A stretch of DNA of 17,311 nt from the NCBI GenBank assembly GCA_001804025.1, contig MHFC01000114.1, positions 27,471-44,781 on the forward strand, in the 5' to 3' direction. Of this stretch, positions 9,175 through 16,390 are shown piece by piece; position 1 is the stretch's first letter, and the number at the start of each line of letters is the position of its first letter. Origin of the DNA: Omnitrophica bacterium GWA2_52_8. GTDB taxonomy: Bacteria > Omnitrophota > Omnitrophia > Omnitrophales > Aquincolibacteriaceae. Below the pieces are notes generated by a model, which saw only the letters and a program-made list of their open reading frames with translations, was not told where the DNA came from and did no database searches. The translations under genes were made by a program, and so were the position numbers.

Positions 9175-12100
9175 ACTTCTAGTTTCTCCTTAGCCGTTTT
9201 ATCCGCCTCTTTCGCCGAACTTGATTTTGCTTCAGCGCCGGCCAAAAGGTCGCGGGCGGATTGATTTCTTTCGGGTTTGATGTCCAAACCGAGCGCCTGT
9301 AATTCCTTTACCAGCACGTTAAACGATTCCGGCGTCCCGGCATGCAGCGCGGGCTCGCCCTTAACAATAGCTTCATATACGCGCGTACGGCCGACGACGT
9401 CGTCACTTTTTACCGTCAGGAGTTCCTGCAGCGTAAATGCGGCGCCGTAGGCTTCAAGCGCCCACACTTCCATCTCTCCGAACCGTTGACCGCCGAATTG
9501 CGCCTTGCCGCCGAGCGGCTGCTGTGTCACCAGCGAGTAAGGTCCGATGGCCCGGGCATGGATTTTGTCATCCGCCATGTGTGCGAGCTTCATCATATAG
9601 ATGTAACCTACGGTCACGCGCTCTTGAAATGAATCCCCTGTTTTTCCGTCATAGAGGACCGTTTTTCCGTCTAAAGGCAGTTTGGCTTGCTTTAACATCT
9701 CTTTTATTTCATCTTCAGTGGCGCCGCTAAACACCGGCGTCATAATTTTCATTCCCAGTACCTTTGCCGCCCATCCGAGATGCGTCTCGAGAATCTGCCC
9801 GACGTTCATACGCGAAGGCACACCCAGCGGATTTAAAATAATCTCCACAGGTGTTCCGTCCGGCATATAGGGCATGTCTTCTTCGGGAAGGATCTTGGCG
9901 ATGACGCCCTTGTTACCGTGGCGCCCGGCCATCTTGTCTCCCACAGAAATTTTTCTTTTCGAGCAGACATAGACCACAACTTTCTTGATCACACCGGGAG
10001 GAAGCTCATCGCCCTTCTTGATCCGGTCGATTTCGCGCGTCCGCTCGCCGATCAGCTCGTCGATTTCGTCGCCCCATACGCGTGCAATTTTCTTGACGCT
10101 CTCCTCAAGGTCCGGTTCATCGTCAAAACGGATGGATTCCCAGTCACAGGACTCCAATTTTTTCATGTCGCCTTTTTCCACGACACGGCCGGACTTGATC
10201 AGCACTTCACCCAGAATATCATCCACCAAGTCTTCGGAAAGGCGCTTGCCGATGATCATAGAAGAAATTTTATTGAGCCGCTCCTTCTTGAGCGTATCAA
10301 TGCGTTCCTGGTAGGATTCTTTAATTTCTTCAATTTCCTTGTTTTCAATGCGACGCTCTTCCCTCGATTTCGCTTTGGATTCCTTGCGGGCGAACACCTT
10401 GACGTCGACGACAATCCCTTCAACACCCGGAGGAACGGTCAAGGACGCGTCCCGGACATCCCCCGCCTTTTCGCCGAAAATAGCCCGCAAAAGTTTTTCT
10501 TCGGGCGACAATTCGGTTTCGGATTTCGGCGTGATTTTGCCGGCCAAAATATCTCCCGGCTGAACCTCGGCCCCGACACGGACAACCCCTTCTTCGTCCA
10601 GGTCCTTTAAGGCCTCTTCGCTTACATTCGGAATATCGCGCGTAATTTCTTCGTTCCCGAGTTTTGTATCGCGGGCTTCGATTTCAAATTCTTCAATGTG
10701 CAGGGAGGTAAACACGTCTTCCTTGCAAAGTCTTTCGTTGATGATAATTGCGTCCTCAAAGTTGTAGCCGCGCCAGGGCATAAACGCCACCAAAACATTG
10801 TGGCCGAGCGCCAGCTCTCCCTTGTCCGTCGCGGTTCCGTCTGCAATGATTTCGCCGCGCTTCACTTTGTCGCCGGGTTTTACGAGCGGCACCTGATTGA
10901 TGCACGTTCCGGCGTTAGAACGCTCAAACTTCTTAAGCCGGTAAACAAAATCATCAATGACTATTTCATTCGAGCTGACAGCCTTGACCGTTCCGCGGGC
11001 CTTGGCAGAAATCGTCGCGCCGGAGTCCTGCGCCACTTGAGATTCCATCCCGGTTCCCACAAACGGAGAATCGGTGATCATCAAAGGCACGGCCTGACGC
11101 TGCATGTTTGAACCCATCAGCGCCCGGTTTGCGTCATCATGCTCAAGGAATGGGATCAAAGACGCGGCCACACTCACCAATTGGCGCGGTGAGACGTCCA
11201 TATAATCGATCTCCTCGGGTTTCTTTTTAGGAAAGTCACCTCGCGAACGGCATGACACAACATCGTCCAAAAACTTTCCTTTTGCATCGACCCGGGCATT
11301 GGCCTGGGCAATGACATACCTGTCTTCGATGTCGGCCGTCAAATATTCAATCTTGTCGGAGACCCTCCCCTTTTCAACTTTCCGGTAGGGGCTTTCGAGA
11401 AATCCGATATCATTCACGCGCGCAAATGTGCTCAGCGACGCAATCAGTCCGATATTCGGGCCTTCCGGAGTTTCAATCGGACAAATGCGCCCGTAATGCG
11501 ACGGGTGCACGTCACGGACTTCAAAACCGGCGCGTTCGCGCGAAAGACCGCCCGGCCCCAACGCCGAGAGACGGCGCTTATGCGTCAACTCCGCCAGAGG
11601 ATTGGTTTGGTCCATAAATTGCGACAATTGACTGCGGCCGAAGAAATCTTTAATCGCGGCGGAAATAAGCTTGGGGTTGATCAAATTGTGGGGCATTGCG
11701 GCATCAAGATCGTAAATCGACATTCTTTCCAGACAGGAACGCTTCATGCGCGCCATGCCGACCCGGAACTGATTTTGCAGCAGCTCGCCGACCGAACGGA
11801 CGCGGCGGTTTCCCAAATGGTCGATATCGTCCACTTTAATCTCGCCGGATTTTAACTTCAGCAGCATCGAAATAACTTTGATCACGTCTTCCTTACGCAG
11901 GGTCGTTTGGCGCGGACTTTCTTCCAGACCAAGCTTCCGGTTCAGCATGAACCGGCCGACCACTCCAAGGTCATACCGCTGCGCATCAAAAAACAGTTTA
12001 TTAATCAGGTCCTTGGCGCTTGCTTCCGTCGGGGGATCCCCGGGACGAATCCTGCGGTAAATCGCAATCTGGGCGTCCTGGGAATTCCGGTACGGGTCCT

Positions 12101-12962
12101 TTTCCAGCGTGTTGATGATGCTGATTTCATCCGCATCCAGTTTGATGACCGCAATATTTGAAATTTTGTTTGTCAGGATAACGCTCAGAATTTCTTTCGT
12201 GAGCTTCGTTCCGGCAACCGCGATCGGTTCTTTGGATTCCGGCTGGAGGACATCGTCGGCGAGAAAGAAGTCTTCGTATTTTTTTGCGGAAGCACGGTCC
12301 AAATTTTTAACTTTTTCAATCGGGTAGAGCTGGCTCAAAATGTCGTAGGTTGTGGAATACCCAAGCGCTCGCATGAGCGTTGTCGCGAGAATCTTTCTGC
12401 GGCGGTCAATGTAGGCGTAAAGCACGTCGGAAATATCGGATTCAAATTCAATCCAGGCGCCCCGGTAAGGAATGATCCGGACACTGTAAATTTTCTTTCC
12501 GCTTGCATGCAGGGACTCTTCCAGCGAAACGCCGGGAGAACGGTGCAGCTGACTCACAACAACACGCTCTGCTCCGTTGACAATAAAGGTCCCGGTCTCG
12601 GTCATAAGAGGAAGCTCGCCGATATAAACTTCCTGTTCCTTGGCAATCCCTTTACGGACCAAACGCAGCTTGACCTTCAGCGGCGCAGCATAAGTCATCC
12701 CCCGCTTATGGCATTCGGCGATCGAATATTTCGGCTTCCCAAGACTGTACCCGACATATTCCAGCTTGCAGGTCCCATCAAAACTTTCAATGGGAAAGCA
12801 GTCCTGAAACGCGGCTTCAAGCCCCTGAGATTTGCGCTGGCGCTTGGCACGCTCAGTTTGCAAAAACTCTTGATAAGACCGGACCTGAATCTCGACGAGA
12901 TTAGGCAGGCTCATCGTATCATGGATTTTTGTGAAGTTTTTTCTTTCAGGTACTATTGCCAT
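9171..12962 (-). CDS. rpoB: DNA-directed RNA polymerase subunit beta
   Basis: The beta subunit forms the other half of the RNA polymerase active cleft. In the 1263-residue product the rifampicin pocket (cluster I) spans residues 442-468, [20 protein letters not shown] and onward. The main contact residues Gln448, Phe449, Asp451, His461, Arg464, Ser466 and Leu468 match the sensitive E. coli form. The E. coli positions 508, 518 and 522 read Arg443, Thr453 and Ala457 here. The block [14 protein letters not shown] is at 726-739. A charged coiled-coil insertion at about 858-975 resembles E. coli beta-i9. Active-site lysines Lys1002 and Lys1010 lie in and before [12 protein letters not shown] (1008-1019). 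[20 protein letters not shown] marks the C-terminal region, and the last 25 or so residues are a Lys/Ala/Glu tail. The start at [10 protein letters not shown] has a GGGGG run 13 bases upstream and sits in CCATATGG. Confidence 0.98.
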   Translation of the reverse strand: MAIVPERKNFTKIHDTMSLPNLVEIQVRSYQEFLQTERAKRQRKSQGLEAAFQDCFPIESFDGTCKLEYVGYSLGKPKYSIAECHKRGMTYAAPLKVKLRLVRKGIAKEQEVYIGELPLMTETGTFIVNGAERVVVSQLHRSPGVSLEESLHASGKKIYSVRIIPYRGAWIEFESDISDVLYAYIDRRRKILATTLMRALGYSTTYDILSQLYPIEKVKNLDRASAKKYEDFFLADDVLQPESKEPIAVAGTKLTKEILSVILTNKISNIAVIKLDADEISIINTLEKDPYRNSQDAQIAIYRRIRPGDPPTEASAKDLINKLFFDAQRYDLGVVGRFMLNRKLGLEESPRQTTLRKEDVIKVISMLLKLKSGEIKVDDIDHLGNRRVRSVGELLQNQFRVGMARMKRSCLERMSIYDLDAAMPHNLINPKLISAAIKDFFGRSQLSQFMDQTNPLAELTHKRRLSALGPGGLSRERAGFEVRDVHPSHYGRICPIETPEGPNIGLIASLSTFARVNDIGFLESPYRKVEKGRVSDKIEYLTADIEDRYVIAQANARVDAKGKFLDDVVSCRSRGDFPKKKPEEIDYMDVSPRQLVSVAASLIPFLEHDDANRALMGSNMQRQAVPLMITDSPFVGTGMESQVAQDSGATISAKARGTVKAVSSNEIVIDDFVYRLKKFERSNAGTCINQVPLVKPGDKVKRGEIIADGTATDKGELALGHNVLVAFMPWRGYNFEDAIIINERLCKEDVFTSLHIEEFEIEARDTKLGNEEITRDIPNVSEEALKDLDEEGVVRVGAEVQPGDILAGKITPKSETELSPEEKLLRAIFGEKAGDVRDASLTVPPGVEGIVVDVKVFARKESKAKSREERRIENKEIEEIKESYQERIDTLKKERLNKISSMIIGKRLSEDLVDDILGEVLIKSGRVVEKGDMKKLESCDWESIRFDDEPDLEESVKKIARVWGDEIDELIGERTREIDRIKKGDELPPGVIKKVVVYVCSKRKISVGDKMAGRHGNKGVIAKILPEEDMPYMPDGTPVEIILNPLGVPSRMNVGQILETHLGWAAKVLGMKIMTPVFSGATEDEIKEMLKQAKLPLDGKTVLYDGKTGDSFQERVTVGYIYMMKLAHMADDKIHARAIGPYSLVTQQPLGGKAQFGGQRFGEMEVWALEAYGAAFTLQELLTVKSDDVVGRTRVYEAIVKGEPALHAGTPESFNVLVKELQALGLDIKPERNQSARDLLAGAEAKSSSAKEADKTAKEKLEV

Positions 12963-13032
12963 ATGGAGTCAGCCCCCGGTATCTGGATTACTTTCAACAA
13001 CCGTTAGTTGCTTTGACACTTACTTGGGTTTC

Positions 13033-13054
13033 CCGGCCGCCATCAAGCGGCCGG
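13033..13054 (-). other. GC-rich hairpin in the rplL-rpoB spacer
   Basis: A perfect 8-bp inverted repeat (13033-13040 and 13047-13054, ccggccgc/gcggccgg) has a 6-base loop and can gain a G-U pair. It lies about midway between rplL and rpoB. No U-run follows on the transcribed strand, so it is not an ordinary terminator. In E. coli this same spacer holds an attenuator and an RNase III site that set the ratio of ribosomal protein to polymerase mRNA; a similar role here is inferred only. Confidence 0.6.
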
Positions 13055-13066
13055 ACAACCCTTTCA

Positions 13067-13090
13067 TCTTCAGTTCGTCCAAACTGAAGA
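13067..13090 (-). other. Hairpin just after the rplL stop
   Basis: A perfect 9-bp inverted repeat (13067-13075 and 13082-13090, tcttcagtt/aactgaaga) with a 6-base loop starts 10 bases after the rplL stop codon. It is separate from, and upstream in transcription of, the GC-rich hairpin at 13033-13054. No U-run follows. It may protect the 3' end of rplL mRNA or act as a processing or pause site before rpoB. Confidence 0.6.
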
Positions 13091-13099
13091 CGGCAAAAA

Positions 13100-13540
13100 C
13101 TATTTCAGCTCGACTTTTGCGCCGGCGCCTTCAAGCGCCTTCTTGATCTTTTCGGCTTCTTCCTTGGAAGCCCCTTCCTTGACCGTCTTCGGCGCGCCAT
13201 CCACCAAATCCTTCGCTTCCTTGAGGCCCAGGTTGGTAAGAGCACGAAGCTCTTTAATGACCTGAATTTTCTTGTCGCCTGAACTTGTGAGCACAACGTT
13301 GAAAGAATCTTTCTCTTCCACCGCTGCCGCACCGGCTCCCGCCGCACCGCCGCCCCCCATTCCCGGAGCCGCGACTGCTACGGCTGCCGCGCTCACGCCA
13401 AAACGCTCTTCGAGAGCCTTGACGAGATCCGCGAGCTCAAGAACCGAAAGCTCTTCGATCGTTTTAAGAATTGCTTGAAGCTTTGCGGAAACCTTCTTGC
13501 CTTCCGCAGCTTCGGCTACCACTGCTTGTTCGCTTGTCAT
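13100..13540 (-). CDS. rplL: 50S ribosomal protein L7/L12
   Basis: L7/L12 is the multi-copy stalk protein that binds L10 and recruits and activates translational GTPases. The 146-residue product has an N-terminal dimer domain at about residues 20-53 ([20 protein letters not shown]) and an Ala/Gly hinge at about 54-75 with a [14 protein letters not shown] run. The C-terminal domain at 76-146 ends with [20 protein letters not shown] and a final GAKVELK. Compared with E. coli there are about 18 extra residues at the N-terminus (starting [16 protein letters not shown]). The start is well supported: AGGAGG lies 8 bases before this ATG, and no internal ATG precedes the core domain. The long spacer and strong ribosome binding site fit the higher output L12 needs relative to its neighbours. 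Confidence 0.97.
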   Translation of the reverse strand: MTSEQAVVAEAAEGKKVSAKLQAILKTIEELSVLELADLVKALEERFGVSAAAVAVAAPGMGGGGAAGAGAAAVEEKDSFNVVLTSSGDKKIQVIKELRALTNLGLKEAKDLVDGAPKTVKEGASKEEAEKIKKALEGAGAKVELK

Positions 13541-13548
13541 TGTATTTG

Positions 13549-13554
13549 CCTCCT
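13549..13554 (-). promoter_or_regulatory. Strong Shine-Dalgarno site of rplL
   Basis: A full AGGAGG lies 8 bases before the rplL ATG, directly after a 25-base tract of pure A+T (13556-13580) that should leave the site unpaired in the mRNA. It fixes the rplL start, and with it the N-terminal extension of the protein. Confidence 0.85.
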
Positions 13555-13570
13555 GATTAATTAATTTAAA

Positions 13571-13599
13571 ATTTTAATTTCCGACCGGCCCGGCACCAA
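13571..13599 (-). promoter_or_regulatory. Candidate internal promoter before rplL
   Basis: On the minus strand TTGGTG (13599-13594) is followed by a 17-base spacer and TAAAAT (13576-13571). The -10 box matches the sigma-70 consensus at 5 of 6 positions, the -35 box at only 3 of 6, and the spacing is ideal. A start near 13564 would leave a leader of about 24 bases carrying the rplL Shine-Dalgarno site. The A+T tract makes a chance -10 match easy, so this is a modest call. It would give extra rplL-rpoB-rpoC transcription. Confidence 0.3.
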
Positions 13600-13636
13600 A
13601 CCTAAGACCGCCCGGCCAATGAACCATCAATCAGCT

Positions 13637-14173
13637 TTATGATGCCGGTTGAACGTTCGCTTCTTTTTGTTTCTTCACTTCATTTAACGCAACAACAAAG
13701 CCCCTCATCACCTGGCTCAACGTCATCACCAGTCCCGAGATCGGGGATTTTACCCGCACCACGAGATGCGTCAGCAACTCATGACGCGAAGGAAGCGCCG
13801 AAAGGCTTTTAACATGCTCGCTCCCGAAAACCTTTCCTTCGAAAATCATGCCGGCCGGTTTTAATTTGTCATTTCCTTTGGCAAATTGGACAATCGCCTT
13901 GCTGGTCTCCTGAGGATCTTTGTCCCCGAACGTAAATAATGTCTGCCCTTTGAGGAATTTTTCAGCACCGGCCAGCTTTTGGCCGTCAAATATTTTTTTC
14001 GCAAGGGAATGCTTGACCAACAGCGTTCTTTTGGCGACTTTGCCGACGCTTTGTCTGAAATTCGACAAATCCGCAACGGTCAAACCTTCGAAGGCGGAAA
14101 TAAAAGCGTACGGATTTTTCTCAAACTCTTTTTGAACTTCCTTCAGTATGTATTCTTTAATGACAGACGGCAT
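13637..14173 (-). CDS. rplJ: 50S ribosomal protein L10
   Basis: L10 forms the base of the ribosomal stalk: its N-terminal domain binds 23S rRNA beside L11, and its C-terminal helix binds L7/L12 dimers. The 178-residue product shows YAFISAFEGLTVADLSNFRQ (22-41), a VGKVAKRTLLVKHSLAKK segment, and SALPSRHELLTHLV, with LPSR typical of the family. The C-terminal helix ends in LNEVKKQKEANVQPAS. The start is 8 bases after the rplA stop, and an AGGA overlaps that stop, so coupling with rplA is likely. In E. coli a long leader before rplJ is bound by the L10-L12 complex for feedback; there is no room for one here, and the non-coding space lies after the gene instead. Confidence 0.95.
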   Translation of the reverse strand: MPSVIKEYILKEVQKEFEKNPYAFISAFEGLTVADLSNFRQSVGKVAKRTLLVKHSLAKKIFDGQKLAGAEKFLKGQTLFTFGDKDPQETSKAIVQFAKGNDKLKPAGMIFEGKVFGSEHVKSLSALPSRHELLTHLVVRVKSPISGLVMTLSQVMRGFVVALNEVKKQKEANVQPAS

Positions 14174-14181
14174 AACAAATC

Positions 14182-14871
14182 CTAAATGGCACCGGCCGCA
14201 AGAGAAAACCCCGGCCCCTGCGACGGCGCTAACGTGATAGATTTTAAATAATCCCCCTTGGAACCGACCGGCTTTGCTTCGCGCACGGCCTGAATGATGC
14301 TTTTAGAATTCTCAATCAGCGCCTCGGCGGAAAATGAAATTTTTCCGCAGATCGCATGCAAACCGCCGGTTTTATCGCTCTTAAACTCAATGCGGCCGGC
14401 CTTGAGTTCCTTTACCGCTTTCCCGACCTGCGGCGTCACCGTGCCGGTTTTAGGCGACGGCATCAAGTTCCTGGGACCGAGCACTTTCCCCAGCTTGCTG
14501 ATCTCGCGCATCATGTCCGGATGCGCCACCACAACATCAAAATCAAGCCAGCCTTCTGAAATTTTCTTAATTAATTCTTCGGCGCCGACAACATCGGCCC
14601 CGGCACTTTTCGCATCCTGCGCGGCTTCCCCTTTAGCAAAACAAATCACCCGCACCGATTTTCCGCTACCGTGCGGCAAGCCGACCGTACCGCGGACCGT
14701 TTCATTTCCGGAGGCGGTATTAATACCGAGCTGAAAATTCAAAGAGAGCGTTTCGTCGTATTTTTTATCCGCGATCCCCTTAATGGATTTGACCGCTTCA
14801 TCAAGGGAGTATTTTTTCCCCGCAACTTTTAACTGGCCTCTTTTTTGATAGCGCTTACTGCGTCGTTTCAT
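14182..14871 (-). CDS. rplA: 50S ribosomal protein L1
   Basis: L1 forms the mobile stalk on the E-site side of the large subunit and assists release of deacylated tRNA. In many bacteria it also represses its own mRNA. The 229-residue product carries RGTVGLPHGSGKSVRV (59-74), then KLGKVLGPRNLMPSPKTGTV (126-145), the most diagnostic L1 block, and a C-terminal SITLAPSQGPGFSL. The start MKRRSKRYQKRGQ matches the basic L1 beginning. The gap to the upstream rplK is 14 bases with only a weak GACGGG ribosome binding site. In E. coli the L1 target lies before rplK; the junction before rplK here is one base, so an equivalent would have to lie inside nusG or further upstream. Confidence 0.97.
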   Translation of the reverse strand: MKRRSKRYQKRGQLKVAGKKYSLDEAVKSIKGIADKKYDETLSLNFQLGINTASGNETVRGTVGLPHGSGKSVRVICFAKGEAAQDAKSAGADVVGAEELIKKISEGWLDFDVVVAHPDMMREISKLGKVLGPRNLMPSPKTGTVTPQVGKAVKELKAGRIEFKSDKTGGLHAICGKISFSAEALIENSKSIIQAVREAKPVGSKGDYLKSITLAPSQGPGFSLAAGAI

Positions 14872-14885
14872 GATACCCGTCCCCG

Positions 14886-15317
14886 TTATTTCTTCTCGAC
14901 GACTTCAATGCCCATGCTGCGCGCGGTTCCTTCAACAATGCGCATGGCGCTTTCGATTTTCGTGGTGTTGAGATCCACCATTTTCGTTTTCGCGATTTCG
15001 CGCACATCATCCCGCGTCACTTTTGCAATAATGTTCCGACCCGGTTCCGGAGAAGCCTTTGCCAATCCGGCTGCCTTTTTCAAAGCCACCGCCACCGGAG
15101 GCGACTTTAAAATGAAGGTAAAGGACCGGTCCTTAAAAACAGAAATAACAACCGGAAGAATCGTGCCCTGTCTGTCCTTGGTGCGTTCATTAAACTGCTT
15201 GCAAAAATCCATGATGTTAACGCCGTGCTGCCCGAGCGCCGGACCGATCGGAGGCGCCGGATTCGCCTGCCCGCCGGGAACTTGTAACTTGATTTTTGTC
15301 TTCAGCTCTTTTGCCAT
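14886..15317 (-). CDS. rplK: 50S ribosomal protein L11
   Basis: L11 binds the GTPase-associated region of 23S rRNA and is needed for stringent-response signalling through RelA-type enzymes. The start is placed at [16 protein letters not shown]; the frame is open 18 codons upstream inside nusG but that part is unlike L11. The 143-residue product holds the N-terminal [20 protein letters not shown] region (17-36), whose prolines shape the thiostrepton site, and a C-terminal RNA-binding domain with [20 protein letters not shown]. Only one base separates the nusG stop from the ATG, and a GAGAAGA within the nusG end is the likely ribosome binding site. Thiostrepton-pocket residues look ordinary. 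Confidence 0.97.
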   Translation of the reverse strand: MAKELKTKIKLQVPGGQANPAPPIGPALGQHGVNIMDFCKQFNERTKDRQGTILPVVISVFKDRSFTFILKSPPVAVALKKAAGLAKASPEPGRNIIAKVTRDDVREIAKTKMVDLNTTKIESAMRIVEGTARSMGIEVVEKK

Positions 15318-15318
15318 A

Positions 15319-15858
15319 TCAAATCTTCTCGACCTGCCAGTATTCCAGTTCCACCGGCGTCTGACGCCCAAAAATGGTGACCATGACCTTCAATTTGCCG
15401 CGGTTCGGATTGACTTCCTCAATCGTGCCGTTGAAGTTCGCAAACGACCCTTCTTTCACCCGCACGTTCTCGCCGGACGCAAATTCCACTTTAGGCTTCG
15501 GCTTCGAGGTTTTCTCTTCTTGCTGCTGAACGATTTTATTCACATCGTCTTCGGTCAGCGGTATCGGATTTTTACCGGAACCGACAAAGCCGGATATGCC
15601 CGGCGTATTTTTCACCAGGTACCAGCTGTCATCCGTCAATTCCATTTGCACCAGGATGTATCCGGGAAAAAATTTTCTCTCCGAGATGCGCTTCTTGCCG
15701 GACCGGACTTCGCTCACTTTTTCCGTCGGAATCAGCACCTGCTGGATCAAATGCTTGAGTCCGGCTGTCTCCGCCCGGCTTTCCAAACTTGCTTTGACGC
15801 GGGCTTCAACGCCGGTTTGTGTGTGCAAAACGTACCATCTGGCTTCAGTTGTTGTCAT
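15319..15858 (-). CDS. nusG: Transcription termination/antitermination protein NusG
   Basis: NusG binds the RNA polymerase clamp through its N-terminal domain, raises processivity, and uses its C-terminal KOW domain to contact Rho or ribosomal S10. The 179-residue product has [20 protein letters not shown] (7-26), [20 protein letters not shown] (61-80) and [20 protein letters not shown] (82-101) in the NGN domain. A linker rich in Gln, Lys and Pro (about 110-125) leads to the KOW domain with [20 protein letters not shown] (132-151). The length is that of the simple bacterial NusG with no inserted domain. The start is 2 bases after the secE stop. The ribosome binding site is weak, so coupling to secE is likely. 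Confidence 0.97.
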   Translation of the reverse strand: MTTTEARWYVLHTQTGVEARVKASLESRAETAGLKHLIQQVLIPTEKVSEVRSGKKRISERKFFPGYILVQMELTDDSWYLVKNTPGISGFVGSGKNPIPLTEDDVNKIVQQQEEKTSKPKPKVEFASGENVRVKEGSFANFNGTIEEVNPNRGKLKVMVTIFGRQTPVELEYWQVEKI

Positions 15859-15860
15859 AG

Positions 15861-16046
15861 CTAACCAAGCAGAAAACGGACAATGATCGAGACTGCAAAA
15901 TCACAAATGCCGATAAACAGGGCCGTGATAAAAGTGGAAAGAATAACGACAAGCGTGGCTTGCCACACTTCACTGCGGCTCGGCCACGTGACCTTATTCA
16001 ATTCCTGCTTTGTTTCTCCGAGAAAACCACCCGTTTTAGCAACCAT
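15861..16046 (-). CDS. secE: Preprotein translocase subunit SecE
   Basis: SecE is the essential small subunit that clamps SecY in the SecYEG channel of the inner membrane. The 61-residue product is the short form with one membrane segment: a cytoplasmic amphipathic stretch containing ETKQELNKVTWPSRSEV (11-27), whose VTWPSR is diagnostic, then one hydrophobic helix from about 29 to 59. The longer E. coli form has two more N-terminal helices that are absent here. The start is ATG at 16044-16046; the nearest purine-rich site, GGAAGG, is 15 bases away, longer than usual. It lies immediately before nusG, the standard bacterial arrangement. Confidence 0.95.
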   Translation of the reverse strand: MVAKTGGFLGETKQELNKVTWPSRSEVWQATLVVILSTFITALFIGICDFAVSIIVRFLLG

Positions 16047-16109
16047 CCGTTAAATCTTAACCTTCCTTAATTAAGTAGCGTTGTTTGAATAAGTGTTAAA
16101 AAATAAGTA

Positions 16110-16184
16110 CAGGCCTGGCAGGATTCGAACCTGCAACATGCGGTTTTGGAGACCGCCGCTCTAGCCAGTTCGAGCTACAGGCCT
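16110..16184 (-). tRNA. tRNA-Trp (anticodon CCA)
   Basis: The 75-base sequence folds as a full cloverleaf: a 7-bp acceptor stem (AGGCCTG/CAGGCCT), a 4-bp D stem (GCTC/GAGC) with a 10-base loop, a 5-bp anticodon stem (GCGGT/ACCGC) and loop CTCCAAA giving anticodon CCA, a 5-base variable region, and a 5-bp T stem with TTCGAAT loop. A1-U72 and discriminator G73 agree with bacterial tRNA-Trp. The 3' CCA is not encoded and must be added by tRNA nucleotidyltransferase. A TTATTTTTTAA stretch follows 4 bases downstream. The position between tuf and secE is common in bacteria, where the tRNA is cut from the operon transcript. Confidence 0.97.
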
Positions 16185-16189
16185 CCGCC

Positions 16190-16328
16190 AACCATCCTGA
16201 TGTCCGATAAAATGGTTTTGCAATTTCGTCCGCTTAAGTTACATCAGGTGCCGTATAAGAAAAAGCACCCCGCGACTGTGAGACTTCTTACGGCGAACAT
16301 AAACGCCTCACAATCTGATAGGTTCGCC
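16190..16328 (-). other. Inverted-repeat-rich gap between tuf and tRNA-Trp
   Basis: The 206-base gap holds several perfect inverted repeats: 16292-16298 with 16322-16328 (7 bp), 16276-16282 with 16307-16313 (6 bp plus a G-U pair on the minus strand), 16196-16203 with 16241-16248 (8 bp), 16190-16195 with 16212-16217 (6 bp), and 16286-16294 with 16250-16260 (9 bp with a 2-base bulge). The first two cross, which would make an H-type pseudoknot. There is no open frame resembling a gene: the only short ATG frame read on the minus strand has 20 codons and resembles nothing known, and no L33 (rpmG) is present. No convincing promoter or U-tailed terminator was seen. Confidence 0.4.
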
Positions 16329-16390
16329 TTTTAGAAAACTATCCCTTACGAGATCCGTTTTTTTGAATTAGGTAAACCGGGCGAGAAGGC

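Noticed and set aside
14845..15864. 339-codon open frame on the plus strand across rplA-rplK-nusG
   Set aside because: It is antisense to three well-supported genes and resembles no family; it is a by-product of their codon usage.
16261..16390. Intrinsic terminator after tuf
   Set aside because: A T5 run on the minus strand at about 16260-16264 is not directly preceded by a G+C hairpin, so I did not call one.
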